A stretch of 64,000 bases of DNA from an uncultured Verrucomicrobia subdivision 3 bacterium (GCA_903865745.1 CAIPKV010000032.1:97554-161553); one strand, 5' to 3'; positions 36,513 to 47,163 are shown, numbered from the stretch's first letter. A program made the numbers and translations. The notes: generated by a model from the letters alone, not told the origin.

Positions 36513-39500
36513 TTACAATGGATTGTTGTCTGTAGCTTTTTCGGAAAGTTTCTTCGGTGGGAGAATTACCGTCACCCGACTCACCTTTTGTGCCAATGCG
36601 ATGACCTTCTTCTTCTTTTTTAGCTCGTCGTCGGAATCTGACGAACTTTGCGTAGCGGCATTGGCGTCGGTGGTTTCGGCAACATCCTTGGAGGTGTTCG
36701 CCTGCGGCACGCCTAGGCTGGCACCTGTGGCGTTACCGCTCGTAGATACCGTACCACCCTCCACGGCCGCAATGATAGTGTCGCCGCTGACACTGACATT
36801 ACCACCGCCGACGATGGTGCCGGCGACGGTGCCGGAGGCGTTGATGTTCACATTGCCGCCGCTGACGGCGGTGACATTGACGTTTTGGCCAGCATTGACA
36901 TTGATACCCTGGCTGCCAACGATGATGCCGTTGATGTTGCCGCCGGCCTGTAATTTGACGTTACTGCCGATAATGCCGGAGCCGGTGGCGTTGATGTCTT
37001 TGCCGGCGTTAATGTCAATGACAGCCGTTTTGCTACCCAATCCGTTATAGGCTATTTGCAACACGCCGCCAAGATTGGCGTTTACGCTACCCTTAGGGGC
37101 GGTGATGGTGATGTTGCCCAGCATGGCAGGGGAACCCGGAAGCGTGGTGGTTAGAATACCGCTACCCGGAATGTTTTGAGAAATGACACTAATTTCTCCT
37201 TTCGAATTCACCCCTTGCGCGTCCACACTAACATAGCCAGCTCCACCCACACCGGCGTTGACATCACTGGTCAAGGATTCGACCGAAACATTGCCACCAT
37301 TATAGGCAGCAATGCGCGAACCATTGACGTTCACAACATCATTGACGACGACCGAAACATTGCCACCGCTCGTGGTGAAAATCCCCTTGGCGGCACTGGA
37401 ATCGTCAAAGGCGGTGAACTGGCCGCCGACATTCAAGCTGCCATCCACCGTCAGGTTGACGTCACCCAGCCAACTCTCGTTAGCAATTTTGCTGGCAGTC
37501 ATCGTTAGGTCGCCTTTGGCGTGGACGTCTAATGCCGCGCTTTGAAGCGAAATATTGGCCAGCGTGGAATCCAGCGGGTTTACTACAATGCCACCGGAAT
37601 TGCCCAGGTTGATGTTGTTCGCGGTGACCTTGAATACACCTGACCCCGCCAAGGCCAGGCTTTCGTTGCCAATCGCGGCACTCTGGCTGTCGGCATAAAG
37701 CTGATTTATCGTCGCAATCTGGGTAGCGGTGAGGACCAGGGTGGTCGTTTCAGGATTTCCATTGGCATCCAGCACCTTGTTCCCATTTTTATCGACCACA
37801 TAAACAGTTGGGTTTAATAGGAAATTGCGTTCAGTCTGCGTCATGGCACCGACAAAGATGAGGCTGCCGGACGTCGTCCCCGACACCGCGTGATATAGCA
37901 GCAAGTCAGTGACTGCGGGATCCGTGCTCAATGAGAATAAAGCCGAAGGCAGTGCATCCGCCTGGTCCAAGGCCTCCGAGGTCGTGTCGCTGCGACAATT
38001 AATGTCGCCGTTGACGTTGATTACCGTCGTCTCGAGCGGTGACAAATTACGCCCGGAAAAACTAAAATTGTAAGTTCCAAAATAATCCTGACCTCCAATA
38101 ATATAAGGCTTGGTGCCTTGGACATTGATTTGCGCGAAGGTCGGAACATTCAAACCAAAATTGCCAATACTGCCGGAAATATCCAACGTCACCGGATTGG
38201 CATCGTCTCGATGCAACGCCTTGATGGCTTGCCCACCGTTAACAATGGAATTCCAATCCGGCAACCCACTGCCCGACATTGTGATCGTAGGAAGGGCACT
38301 GCTGCTGCCCTGCACCGCACCCACCAGATTGCCACCATCCCGGGTGGTAATTTGTAAAGATCCCTGACTCGATGGATAAAGGAAAAGGGAATTATCAAGC
38401 GTAATACCGCCAGCACCCGCATCCAGTGATAGAATCGGCGCATAAATGGATGGCATACCGCTGTTGTCGGATTGGCGCTCCAGCGGCACAGTCAGGCTGC
38501 CCAGCGTGATGCTGTTTCCCGCCCAAAGATGCACCGCTGCATCGGGTGCATAATTAAATAGATACGGCAGGCTGGTGGGAACCACGGGGTTGTCTTCATT
38601 GCCGACAAATTCGCCGGCCGGCACGGCCACGGTATTTCCATTATAGGTGCCATTCGGATTCTGAACCTCAAGGAGATTGATATTGTTGGCCGCCCAAGCA
38701 TTCCACGAACCCTGAATCAGACCCAAAGTGATCGGACTTAGTTCGGTGCCAATATTACCATTGAGATTTTGCGATTGAGCTAACGCTGTCTTCAAGTCGC
38801 TCAACGTCGCGTCATAGTTGACCAGACTGGCGCCGAGGTTCTGTAATATGCCGGCTTGGGAGCTAGAAACCTGCACGCCAGCCAGCAAGGTGCCGACGCC
38901 GTTGGCCAAATTGAAATTACCCGTTATCTGATTACCGGCAATCACCGTGACATTGCCAGAGCCATAAGCGCCTGAAGCGCCCACCGACTGGTTATCTGGA
39001 AGCGAAGGAGGAACATTGGGAACACAGATAATATTGTTTCCGGCAATCAAAGTCACATCCCCACCCGCTGCCGTGGCAATTCCGCCCGGAGCCGAAACGG
39101 ATGAACCACCGCCAGCATTGTAATTATAGCCGCCATTGGCCGAACCGGCGTTTAAATTGCCCGCCACCGCCTCTGCAAAAATGCTGCCGCCGCCAGTAGT
39201 GAAAACCGAGCCATTGCCCACCGTAATATTGCCGCCCGCCACCATGGTCAGCGAGCCGGCAGAAAGATTAATGGGGTTGCTCAGGTTTTTGCTATTTGAG
39301 CCGCCAGTCAAACTGATATTTCCCACTCCCGACACCACGGCACTGTTCGCAAAATCATAGCCAGCTTCAAGTGTGACGGACCAGTTGTTCGCATCAACAA
39401 TTTTAGCGCTCGTCCCGAAAGTGATGTTGCCACCCGCTTCCAAAGTCAGTTGGCCGGTGGACTGACCCGTGGTTGAACTCAAATTCCACGTCGTGTTGGC

Positions 39501-40667
39501 ATTAATGGTAATATCCTTGGTAGCTTGCAATAGGATGGAATTGAAACCGGCGAATGCGGTTAAAACATTAATTGCGCCGCCCGCAGTTGACCTCCCGAGG
39601 GTGATGTTCACCGGGTCGAGTAAAAAGTCGCCACCCGTGAAACCGGCCTGCGCGGTTGCATTCATCGTGGAATCTAATGAGTGAATAGTTGCCGCGCTGA
39701 TTTCGACATTGCCGCCATTACCGCCGTTCGCGCCGCCAGCGGTGACGATGGAACTGCCACTGGTATCACTAAAGCTGTTTCCAGCCTTGATAGTCACTTT
39801 ACCGCCCGCACTACCGTCGGCAGAATTATCGCCCTGCGCAAGAATTTGGGAGTTCGCGCCCAGGTTGACTGCGTCGGCTGCAACCAACTCGATAACTCCG
39901 TTCTGGTTTTGCAGCGAGTTGGCCTGCAAGGTGCCTGCTTGATTTACCACTTTTGCTGCTAGTGCAATCGAACCGGCGTCGGCAGTAACCCGGCCAAAAT
40001 TATCCACCGAACCCTTGGGCATCGTGACCGCGGCGCTCAGTCCACGACCGTCGGGGCTTTCGCTGACGAGCACGGTGTCGCCCGCATAAAGACCGACATC
40101 ACCGGCGGGAGCGGTAAGACTGCCGTAGTTCTTGATGTTCTCTGCGATGAGAAACAGCGAACGTCCTTTGCCGACTTCGATTTGGCCATAATTCACAATG
40201 CTGGCAAGCGGCGGCATGCCGGTGAACTGCCAGGTTGCTCCCGCTCCGAAATCGGGCGACAACGGCGCGGTGGTGGCGATGAAGCTGCCCCCGACCCTAA
40301 TCATCGAATTGGGTCCGAAATAGAATCCGTTGGCGTTGGCTAGAATGACCGTGCCATTCGCGTTGAGATTACCAAAAATCTGCGACGGGTTATTGTCGCG
40401 GTTGCCGATGATGTTGAAGACGATGGAATTAACCGACGGCTGTAAAAAGGAGGTCGTTTCGCCGGCGGCGATGTTGAAGCTTTGCCAGTTCAAAATCGCC
40501 AACTGGCTGACGGTAACATTGAGTTGTGCGCCAAGTTGCTGGGCCGTGGCGTGTCCCGAGCTAACGGTCATTCCGGTCGGGTTAGCGAATACTTGGGATG
40601 TGCGTCCGCTGAAAAACACCAGCAGAGCGAACCAGATGGATTGGCGGCATTTAGCGATTGTTTTCAT
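36513..40667 (-). CDS. TpsA-type secreted adhesin (filamentous haemagglutinin N-terminal domain)
   Basis: About 1384 residues from the ATG at 40667, which gives a normal signal peptide (KCRQSIWFALLVFFSGRTSQVFA). The TPS haemagglutination domain follows (about 28-270) with NWQSFNIAAGETTSF, NANGFYFGPNSM (NPNG-type motif) and GLYAGDTVLVS. The rest is Gly/Asn/Val-rich beta-helix repeats (GGNITVGNGS, GGNVSV, GNVTVIAGNQ) to a Lys-rich tail with KKKKK. Only 11 internal Met and 3 Cys were counted. It is expected to be secreted by the TpsB encoded 5 bp upstream. A surface adhesin or binding scaffold is inferred; the C-terminus has no known toxin domain. Confidence 0.88.
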   Translation of the reverse strand: MKTIAKCRQSIWFALLVFFSGRTSQVFANPTGMTVSSGHATAQQLGAQLNVTVSQLAILNWQSFNIAAGETTSFLQPSVNSIVFNIIGNRDNNPSQIFGNLNANGTVILANANGFYFGPNSMIRVGGSFIATTAPLSPDFGAGATWQFTGMPPLASIVNYGQIEVGKGRSLFLIAENIKNYGSLTAPAGDVGLYAGDTVLVSESPDGRGLSAAVTMPKGSVDNFGRVTADAGSIALAAKVVNQAGTLQANSLQNQNGVIELVAADAVNLGANSQILAQGDNSADGSAGGKVTIKAGNSFSDTSGSSIVTAGGANGGNGGNVEISAATIHSLDSTMNATAQAGFTGGDFLLDPVNITLGRSTAGGAINVLTAFAGFNSILLQATKDITINANTTWNLSSTTGQSTGQLTLEAGGNITFGTSAKIVDANNWSVTLEAGYDFANSAVVSGVGNISLTGGSNSKNLSNPINLSAGSLTMVAGGNITVGNGSVFTTGGGSIFAEAVAGNLNAGSANGGYNYNAGGGSSVSAPGGIATAAGGDVTLIAGNNIICVPNVPPSLPDNQSVGASGAYGSGNVTVIAGNQITGNFNLANGVGTLLAGVQVSSSQAGILQNLGASLVNYDATLSDLKTALAQSQNLNGNIGTELSPITLGLIQGSWNAWAANNINLLEVQNPNGTYNGNTVAVPAGEFVGNEDNPVVPTSLPYLFNYAPDAAVHLWAGNSITLGSLTVPLERQSDNSGMPSIYAPILSLDAGAGGITLDNSLFLYPSSQGSLQITTRDGGNLVGAVQGSSSALPTITMSGSGLPDWNSIVNGGQAIKALHRDDANPVTLDISGSIGNFGLNVPTFAQINVQGTKPYIIGGQDYFGTYNFSFSGRNLSPLETTVINVNGDINCRSDTTSEALDQADALPSALFSLSTDPAVTDLLLYHAVSGTTSGSLIFVGAMTQTERNFLLNPTVYVVDKNGNKVLDANGNPETTTLVLTATQIATINQLYADSQSAAIGNESLALAGSGVFKVTANNINLGNSGGIVVNPLDSTLANISLQSAALDVHAKGDLTMTASKIANESWLGDVNLTVDGSLNVGGQFTAFDDSSAAKGIFTTSGGNVSVVVNDVVNVNGSRIAAYNGGNVSVESLTSDVNAGVGGAGYVSVDAQGVNSKGEISVISQNIPGSGILTTTLPGSPAMLGNITITAPKGSVNANLGGVLQIAYNGLGSKTAVIDINAGKDINATGSGIIGSNVKLQAGGNINGIIVGSQGINVNAGQNVNVTAVSGGNVNINASGTVAGTIVGGGNVSVSGDTIIAAVEGGTVSTSGNATGASLGVPQANTSKDVAETTDANAATQSSSDSDDELKKKKKVIALAQKVSRVTVILPPKKLSEKATDNNPL

Positions 40668-40672
40668 AGGAT

Positions 40673-42871
40673 TTAGAATTGATAACCGACGGAGAAATAA
40701 GCCTGACAACTATCTGCTTGGGTTTTTACGGCGACATAAGTGGCCGCCGTGCTAGCAACCGGTGCTGCACCGATTAGCGCCCACGCGATGGTGAACCTAG
40801 CATCAAAATGTTCGCCCGCTGTCAGAAAAAACCCGAGGCCGGTGCCCCATTCGCTGACGGCCGGCTGTCCGGGCCGGTCAATAAAATAGACTTGGCCGTA
40901 ATCCATGAAACAGGAGCAGCGGAGTATAGCTGGGATTGCGCCGGTGGTAGTCGGAAAATAGCCAACATTCACGGGCGGTGCCCGCAGGTCGAGCAACCCG
41001 CGCCAGCCGTTGTCACCATAAACCTCGCCCTCCTGATAGCCGCGTACGCCAGCGGTGCCCCCGAGGCCAAACTGCTCATTACTGATGAGCGGCTCGCTCG
41101 CCCATTGACCATTGGCGTTGGCTACGATGGACCAGTTGCCGGGAAGATTTTGCTGTCGGATGAGACCTGCGTTCAAAGTGGTAAAATAGCCGCCAGCATG
41201 CAGGTTGCCGGCGACCTGTTGGAAATTAGTCCGGCTTGACTCAAGTTGTGAAAGAAAAACGGCTTCGGTGAAGGTGAACTGGAATATGCCAGTCTGGTCC
41301 GGACGCAGGGCGGACCAGCCGTATGACAGCGGAAAATAATACAAGGAGTGGTAACTATTGGCGGCGATTGGTACGGTCTGGTTGGTCACTAACACTCGGT
41401 TGCCAAAGGCGTCCAGAGCGTAAAGGTCGAAGTAAGTTAGGTTTGTGAAATAAGTATTCGCGCGGTAGTTTTTCCAGTCCACACCAAGACTTAGGGCCGA
41501 AGTAATACCCAGAAATTCATTTATCGGAATGCTTAGCTTGGTACCTATGTTATTGTTGATGGTGGGTGAATGCGTGACATTCTGCTGGCTGATATCAAGG
41601 TAGTTCGTATTGATAATGGTTTTTAGCGGACCATACTGTAGACTTGTATCCGATGAGGAATGCGAGCCGTAAATTGTGAGATCGGGGTGGCCGGATGGCG
41701 GCGGCAGGTTAAACTTGTGGCTGATCTCGTTGTAGCCAAACGTGACGGGCTTCTGGTCATAATCCTCGCGCAGCCCGGCGCCACCGCCGATCGGAATCCG
41801 GTAAAATCCGCTCGTGCTGGCCACCAGCGGCAGATCCAAGGGAAACCCGTTCGCGTCGGCGGACGACTTGTACTCCTGTGGCGAAAAATTGTAGTCGAAA
41901 CCAATCTGATGTTCGAGTTGCCACAGGTTGTCATATTGAATAGCCGTGTCCGAACGAAGTAGCGGCGTTCCCGGCGCGGACTTGTCGTTAATCTCAAAAC
42001 GGCCGTGCAGCGGGAAACGATCTTTCACCTTGAGTGTGAGGTCGCTGGTGCCGGGCTCTAGACCGGGCTCGATAACGGGATAAATCTGCCGGTCGCGGTT
42101 TTGATTGGCCGCATCGAGTTCCGGCTGAAACCATTTAGTATTAAGTAAAATGTTAGTCGTCAAACTGGGCAGCGCGCGGCGGACATTATTTGAGCTATAA
42201 TACTCATTGCCGGTGATGCGAATCGCGCCCAGCTTGCCCTCAATCACCCTCACGCGAATGAGATTGTTGGTGATGCGTTGCGGCGGCAGCGTGACACTAA
42301 TAGTGGGAAAGCCAAGTTCACGGTAGCGCAACTGCACCTTGCCCACGCCTTCGCGCAGGCGCGAAAATGTAACGTTGGTGCCAGTATAGTTTGAAAGGCA
42401 GCCAAAATCTTTCGGCTCCAAAACCGTATTGCCCTCAATGCGGTAGGTCTTTACCGCCAAGGTCAGTGGCGGCTGGGAAAGTGTTTTTGCGACCGCAGCC
42501 AAAACGTTGGCTGACTTACGGGTAATGATTTTTACAAGAATAACGCCGTCTGCTAGCTTCTGCTCCGGCAGCGTAACGCTGACATTCGTATAGCCGGATT
42601 GCCAATAAACCTTTTGCAGTTTGATTAGTCCATTATGGACGCGCGCGAGATCCACCGTGCCAGTATAATTGGATAGCGTGCCGGACAATTTTTCTAGCGG
42701 CAGAAAAGTCTCACCTTCGAAACGATAGGCCTTCACTTCAAACGTCGATGCAGCTCGGGCTGAAGCATTTGTGGCAATGGAAAACACTGGCGTATTGGTT
42801 TGTGACCGCAGCGCGCCCGGCAGAAGCGCCAACGCTATGGTCAGAATCAAAATGTGCCGCCCGTATCTCAT
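40673..42871 (-). CDS. TpsB-type outer-membrane transporter (ShlB/FhaC/HecB)
   Basis: 732 residues with a signal peptide (ILILTIALALLPGALRS). The periplasmic part carries three POTRA-like units, at about 44-115 (FEVKAYRFEGETFLPLEKL), about 136-210 (VKTYRIEGNTVLEPKDF) and about 212-290 (IRITGNEYYSSNNVRRALPSL); two is the norm. The C-terminal half is a 16-strand barrel, with the conserved motif GTAGVRGYQEGEVYGDNGW corresponding to the VRGY/F tetrad of loop L6. It exports the adjacent TpsA across the outer membrane. It precedes tpsA on the same strand with a 5-bp gap. Confidence 0.9.
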   Translation of the reverse strand: MRYGRHILILTIALALLPGALRSQTNTPVFSIATNASARAASTFEVKAYRFEGETFLPLEKLSGTLSNYTGTVDLARVHNGLIKLQKVYWQSGYTNVSVTLPEQKLADGVILVKIITRKSANVLAAVAKTLSQPPLTLAVKTYRIEGNTVLEPKDFGCLSNYTGTNVTFSRLREGVGKVQLRYRELGFPTISVTLPPQRITNNLIRVRVIEGKLGAIRITGNEYYSSNNVRRALPSLTTNILLNTKWFQPELDAANQNRDRQIYPVIEPGLEPGTSDLTLKVKDRFPLHGRFEINDKSAPGTPLLRSDTAIQYDNLWQLEHQIGFDYNFSPQEYKSSADANGFPLDLPLVASTSGFYRIPIGGGAGLREDYDQKPVTFGYNEISHKFNLPPPSGHPDLTIYGSHSSSDTSLQYGPLKTIINTNYLDISQQNVTHSPTINNNIGTKLSIPINEFLGITSALSLGVDWKNYRANTYFTNLTYFDLYALDAFGNRVLVTNQTVPIAANSYHSLYYFPLSYGWSALRPDQTGIFQFTFTEAVFLSQLESSRTNFQQVAGNLHAGGYFTTLNAGLIRQQNLPGNWSIVANANGQWASEPLISNEQFGLGGTAGVRGYQEGEVYGDNGWRGLLDLRAPPVNVGYFPTTTGAIPAILRCSCFMDYGQVYFIDRPGQPAVSEWGTGLGFFLTAGEHFDARFTIAWALIGAAPVASTAATYVAVKTQADSCQAYFSVGYQF

Positions 42872-42906
42872 TCGCTGCGGTTGTCCTCTCGACGAATTTA
42901 TGTTTA

Positions 42907-42938
42907 ACGGCCGACCCGGTTTTTGCTGGGTCGGCCGT
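42907..42938 (-). terminator. Hairpin/terminator upstream of tpsB
   Basis: Perfect 11-bp stem (42907-42917 and 42928-42938) with a 10-nt loop, between the gene ending at 42975 and the tpsB start. On the minus strand it is followed by the AT-rich TAAACATAAA, not a clean T-run, so partial termination or an attenuator is possible. Confidence 0.6.
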
Positions 42939-42974
42939 GATTTTCCGGCGTGCCATTCGCACGCCGAATCTTAG

Positions 42975-43889
42975 TTAGTTAGCCTGAATCCTATAGAATT
43001 CCGCAGCCCCTCCGGAATTGGTATGGCTGATGGTGTCAGTATTACCATCTCCAATCAGGGAGTTGGGATCCACCGGCCACGTGGACACCGCACCGCCTAG
43101 CTGGTTAGTATAACTCACATAATAGGTGTTACCTACTGTGGTCGGGAATTGGAAGGTGCTGACATTACCAGCGTGCGCGAATCCAGTTATTGATGGCGTA
43201 TGCGGCCCGGCCACAAACGTCAGCACTCCGGCAGCACTAAGACTGAAGGTTCCCACCAGGTGATCCGGGATTTGGCTGGTGGATCCGTTGGGAGCCACCA
43301 ACCAGAAATCCAGACTTGCGGGAATACCAGTCTCATCAATAAACGGAATGTTACCCCCTAGCCGGGTAATACCGTTGTAGGTGCCGCCAGAAACAATGTA
43401 GTCGTAGGCGGCAATTTTAAGCGTGCCGGCAACTGATATCACATAGGACTGTGCCCAAGTGCTATTGGTTGCGGCGCGGTATGTTAGCGGATTATTACCC
43501 ACCTGATTGATTGCGCCATAGATGCCACCGAAAGCTGCCGGAGCTTGCTGGTAGGCGCTGGGATTGGGATCTATACTGGTGACCCAGGCATTGGTGGTAG
43601 TACTAGCGACCAGCAGGACTGTGATGGGGCCGTCGGCCAGCGAACTGTTTGTAATTGTGCCTGAGCCGAAGGTGTTAACGACTAGATTAGTACTCCAGTT
43701 GGTCACTTGCACCGTGTAGCCATTGGTTTTCCCTAGAAATTGACTTACATTTCCCAGGTCAAACTCTACGTCTTTGACGGTGTCCCGAAAGATCAGGAGT
43801 ACATCTCCGTCTGAATAGGTCCACGCCCGTGCCTGCGGCAATGCCAGCAGGCCAAGCGCAGCCAATGCTAATGGAATTATTTTTTTCAT
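42975..43889 (-). CDS. Secreted protein without sulfur amino acids
   Basis: 304 residues from the ATG at 43889, which gives a clean signal peptide (IIPLALAALGLLALPQARA); an upstream ATG at 43907 is possible. The mature part opens with WTYSDGDVLLIFRDTVKDVEFDLGNVSQFLG, a pattern known from secreted verrucomicrobial proteins of PEP-CTERM-like style, but no PEP-CTERM tail is present. The C-terminal YYVSYTNQLGGAVSTW region resembles a small beta-sandwich. I find no Cys and no internal Met over the whole chain. It lies between a second sulfur-free protein and tpsB. Function unknown. Confidence 0.7.
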   Translation of the reverse strand: MKKIIPLALAALGLLALPQARAWTYSDGDVLLIFRDTVKDVEFDLGNVSQFLGKTNGYTVQVTNWSTNLVVNTFGSGTITNSSLADGPITVLLVASTTTNAWVTSIDPNPSAYQQAPAAFGGIYGAINQVGNNPLTYRAATNSTWAQSYVISVAGTLKIAAYDYIVSGGTYNGITRLGGNIPFIDETGIPASLDFWLVAPNGSTSQIPDHLVGTFSLSAAGVLTFVAGPHTPSITGFAHAGNVSTFQFPTTVGNTYYVSYTNQLGGAVSTWPVDPNSLIGDGNTDTISHTNSGGAAEFYRIQAN

Positions 43890-43916
43890 GATAATAATAG
43901 ATAGCAATTCTTGAAA

Positions 43917-45047
43917 TTAATATACGGTGTAGCCGGTATTTGGCTTGATAACAGCCCCATCGCCATTGCGAATCAAATTCGCATCCACCCAGGGCTTTGG
44001 TATAAAGCTGCCCTGGAAGTTGGGGTTGCTCCAGTAACTTGAATTGGTGATGGAGGAATAAAATAAGTTGAAGACCGTTGACTGGGATGAGGAGAGCGGC
44101 GTGCTGACGGAGGTGTAATAATATTCCGGGTTCCAAAGTTGATAGGTGCCGTCCAAAACGCTGTTCGTGGAATACGCAACTCCGTTATAGGACAAAGCGG
44201 CGGTATGGCTGACAATGTTTTGCACGGCAACTTCGCCAATCGAATTGGTGATATACGCCACAATGCCTGCCTCGGCGCTCCCTGAAGACTGACCCGGGTC
44301 CACGAGTCCTTCCAAATCAACACTGTTGGTATCTTGAACGACTTGGCCTGAGCTATTCGTCGTATAGGTTTGAAAGCCGAGCGAGTTGATATTGAGATCA
44401 ATCTCCGTGCGGACGGCCGAGTCCTTGTTGCGTCCCACGAAATAAATAACATTGGTGCCACTGCCGCCAAAGAATGAAGCTGGAATGGTGGCGCCCGAGG
44501 ACTCTAAGGCTTGTGCCTGAGTTTGGGTCAGATTGGTGAGAGTAGTTGTGTTTGTCCCGAGGGTGTTTTTGATAAACACATAAGGAACGACATAAACCGG
44601 CGATTCAGCGAATTGGGAAGAGGGTATGCCAACTGAGTCAGGTCGAGCACTCGAATCCACAAAGGTCGGAATGAAACTGGAGCTTGTAAAGCCACCGGCC
44701 GGCACGACCTGCTCGGGATTACCGGAGGAAAGATCAAGTAACCCACCCACGGCACCCACTGCCAGATTGATGCCCAAGGTCACCGTTCCGAGACCAGCAT
44801 TGGTACCACCCAAAGTGCCAACGAATGTCTTAATGGTTTTATTATTCGGAGCCGCCGCCGCCGTGACCGATGTCAAGGTTCCACCATTAGCAGTAAACAG
44901 ATTGGTGGCGCGATCGAAGATCACGGCCGAACTGGCTGAACCACCCGACAGGAGCAGTTGGACATCGGCTTGCAGGTTCGGCGTAAAAGCCGCTCCGGCC
45001 AGAGTCAGGCCAAGGGCAAGGAATTTTTTGATGTTTAATGTTTTCAT
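43917..45047 (-). CDS. Secreted, periplasmic-binding-protein-like protein without sulfur amino acids
   Basis: 376 residues. Signal peptide: KKFLALGLTLAGAAFTPNLQA. The start of the mature chain (VQLLLSGGSASSAVIFDRATNLF) and the segment VIYFVGRNKDSAVRTEIDL resemble the ligand-binding elements of PstS-like phosphate-binding proteins (GSSA... and R..SGTR). This is a weak, by-eye similarity. No Cys and no internal Met were found in 376 residues. The 5' leader carries a CTGACCGG tandem that also precedes the sulfate-binding protein gene. A sulfur-compound or oxyanion-binding role is inferred from context only. Confidence 0.6.
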   Translation of the reverse strand: MKTLNIKKFLALGLTLAGAAFTPNLQADVQLLLSGGSASSAVIFDRATNLFTANGGTLTSVTAAAAPNNKTIKTFVGTLGGTNAGLGTVTLGINLAVGAVGGLLDLSSGNPEQVVPAGGFTSSSFIPTFVDSSARPDSVGIPSSQFAESPVYVVPYVFIKNTLGTNTTTLTNLTQTQAQALESSGATIPASFFGGSGTNVIYFVGRNKDSAVRTEIDLNINSLGFQTYTTNSSGQVVQDTNSVDLEGLVDPGQSSGSAEAGIVAYITNSIGEVAVQNIVSHTAALSYNGVAYSTNSVLDGTYQLWNPEYYYTSVSTPLSSSQSTVFNLFYSSITNSSYWSNPNFQGSFIPKPWVDANLIRNGDGAVIKPNTGYTVY

Positions 45048-45084
45048 ATTTATGTTCTTTGTATTGTTTGTTTTGTTTGTAAGT

Positions 45085-45107
45085 ACCTCCGGTCAGCCGG
45101 TCAGTCC
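45085..45107 (-). promoter_or_regulatory. Leader motif with tandem CTGACCGG (copy 2)
   Basis: On the minus strand the 8-mer CTGACCGG occurs twice in direct tandem, and the CCGG-NNNN-CCGG core can also form a 4-bp hairpin. It lies 38 bp before the start of the gene at 43917-45047. A similar element precedes the sbp gene at the same distance range (17 of 23 aligned positions match). It may be an operator or an RNA element; no known riboswitch class was recognised. Confidence 0.45.
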
Positions 45108-45164
45108 TTTTTAATATTAGTTTTGGTTTGGAGTTGGCCTCGCTTTATTGCGTCGGTAAAAATT

Positions 45165-46142
45165 TCAATGCGCCGTTTGCCACTGGCTGATGTCGTCAGA
45201 ATCCGAATTCACATCCGCAAAGAGCCACGTCGAAAGATAGCGCTCACTGGACGACGGCACGACGGCGACAATCGTTTTGCCCCGGTTTTCTGGACGTTTC
45301 GCGACTTGTAACGCCGCCCACACAATTGCGCCGCTCGATATACCAATCGGAATTCCCTCCTGCGCGTTGACCTGCTTGGAAATCGGTCCGGAATCGTCTT
45401 CATTCACCTGAATCACCTCATCCACGATTTTCGTGTTCAAATTCACCGGAATGAAGCCTGCGCCAATACCCTGCAACTTATGCGGCCCCGGCGCGCCCCC
45501 GGAAATTACTGGCGACTTCGTTGGCTCGACCGCAATCGCCTTAAACGACGGCTTCAGTTTTTTGATGACCTCCGCCACGCCGGTAATCGTGCCGCCCGTG
45601 CCGACGCCCGCGACGACAAAATCCACCTTGCCATCCGTATCGCGCCAGATTTCTTCGGCCGTTGTCCGGCGATGAATTGCTGGGTTTGACGGGTTGGAAA
45701 ACTGCTGGAGCACTACGCTGTTCGGACTTTGCTGATGCAATTCCTCTGCCTTGGCAATGGCACCTTTCATGCCCTTAGCGCCTTCGGTCAATACCAGTTT
45801 AGCTCCAAGAATTTTCAATAACTTCCGCCGCTCGATGCTCATCGTCTCGGGCATCGTCAGAATGAGCTTCAAACCCTTCGCCGCCGCGACAAACGCCAGC
45901 GCGATGCCGGTATTGCCGCTGGTCGGCTCAATCAGAATGGTTTCCTGACCGATGGCACCTGATTTTAGCGCGTCGTCAATCATCGCTACGCCGATGCGAT
46001 CCTTGACGCTCGAAAGCGGATTGAAAAATTCGAGCTTGAGCAGAACTTCGGCGACCGCGCCATGTTCCTTCGCCGTGCGGTTCAAACGTACCAGCGGGGT
46101 ATTGCCGATGGTTTCCGTAATGTCATTGAATATGCGTGCCAT
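45165..46142 (-). CDS. cysK: Cysteine synthase (O-acetylserine sulfhydrylase)
   Basis: 325 residues from the ATG at 46142 ([21 protein letters not shown]); extension to 46235 has no family support. The PLP lysine is in SSVKDRIG, the substrate loop is [18 protein letters not shown] and the phosphate-binding GTGGTITG are intact, and SSGAI lies near the C-terminus. It makes cysteine from O-acetylserine and sulfide. Translated 4 bp after sbp, so the two are one operon. No Cys and only four internal Met. Confidence 0.95.
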   Translation of the reverse strand: MARIFNDITETIGNTPLVRLNRTAKEHGAVAEVLLKLEFFNPLSSVKDRIGVAMIDDALKSGAIGQETILIEPTSGNTGIALAFVAAAKGLKLILTMPETMSIERRKLLKILGAKLVLTEGAKGMKGAIAKAEELHQQSPNSVVLQQFSNPSNPAIHRRTTAEEIWRDTDGKVDFVVAGVGTGGTITGVAEVIKKLKPSFKAIAVEPTKSPVISGGAPGPHKLQGIGAGFIPVNLNTKIVDEVIQVNEDDSGPISKQVNAQEGIPIGISSGAIVWAALQVAKRPENRGKTIVAVVPSSSERYLSTWLFADVNSDSDDISQWQTAH

Positions 46143-46146
46143 AACT

Positions 46147-47163
46147 TTATTTATTAGGTTGATAGATTTGGTCGAAAATTCCGCCATCTGCGAAGTGCGT
46201 CTGCTGCGCCTGCGCCCAGCCGCCTGCGACTTCACTCACGGTGAATAAATCGAGCGGCTTGAAACGGTCGGGATATTTATCCAAAGCCGCCTGACTCTTC
46301 GGACGGAAATAATATTTAGCTGCCAATTCCTGGCCGGCATCACTGTAAAGATATTCCAGGTATGCACGGGAAACGGTTTCGGTATGATGCCGCTCCACAT
46401 TGCGATCCACCCAGGTCACCGGATTTTCGGCGAGAATACTCGCCGGCGGAACCACCACCTCCAAGGCGTCGTCCGCAAAATTCTGCTGCACCTGCGCCGC
46501 CTCGCTTTCAAAAGTAAGCAGCACATCCCCAATTCCATGACCGGCAAAGGTGATCGTGGCCCCGCGCCCACCAGTGTCCAGAACCGGCACATTGGCAAAC
46601 AGTTTGCCGACAAATTCGCGCGCCGCTTTTTCATTTCCATCAGATTTTTTTAGCGCATAGCCCCACGCTCCCAAGTAGCTGTAACGCCCATTGCCAGAAG
46701 TCTTCGGATTCGGAATGACGACCGAAACCCCGGGCTGAATCAAATCACCCCAATCATGAATGTTCTTCGGATTACCTTTGCGAACGACAAATACAATCGT
46801 TGAAGTGAAAGGCACACTGTGGTTTGGGAGTCGGACCGCCCAATTCTGCGGAATCAAGCGGGCGCTCGAGAATAATAAATCCACGTCGAACGATTGGTTC
46901 ATCGTCACCACATCCGCGTCCAAGCCATTGACGACTGCCTGCGCTTGCTTGCTGGAACCACCATGCGACTGGTTGATGGCTACCGTGTTGCTGGTCGTTT
47001 CTTTCCAGTAGGCCGCAAATGCGGCATTGAAGTCTTTGTAGAATTCCCGGGTTACGTCGTAAGAGACATTTAGGATGGTTTCATCCGCCGCCACTGTAAC
47101 CGTGCCCGACAGCCAGACGGCTGCGAGCAACAAGGTCGCCAGTTTTTGAATCCAGTTCCGCAT
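46147..47163 (-). CDS. sbp: Sulfate/thiosulfate ABC transporter substrate-binding protein
   Basis: 338 residues with a signal peptide ([17 protein letters not shown]). Sbp/CysP features are clear: [23 protein letters not shown], the ligand loop [27 protein letters not shown], and [34 protein letters not shown]. It binds sulfate or thiosulfate in the periplasm. Its permease and ATPase (CysTWA) are not in the window. No Cys and only one internal Met, the thrift typical of this family. cysK follows after 4 bp; yezD lies upstream. Confidence 0.95.
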   Translation of the reverse strand: MRNWIQKLATLLLAAVWLSGTVTVAADETILNVSYDVTREFYKDFNAAFAAYWKETTSNTVAINQSHGGSSKQAQAVVNGLDADVVTMNQSFDVDLLFSSARLIPQNWAVRLPNHSVPFTSTIVFVVRKGNPKNIHDWGDLIQPGVSVVIPNPKTSGNGRYSYLGAWGYALKKSDGNEKAAREFVGKLFANVPVLDTGGRGATITFAGHGIGDVLLTFESEAAQVQQNFADDALEVVVPPASILAENPVTWVDRNVERHHTETVSRAYLEYLYSDAGQELAAKYYFRPKSQAALDKYPDRFKPLDLFTVSEVAGGWAQAQQTHFADGGIFDQIYQPNK

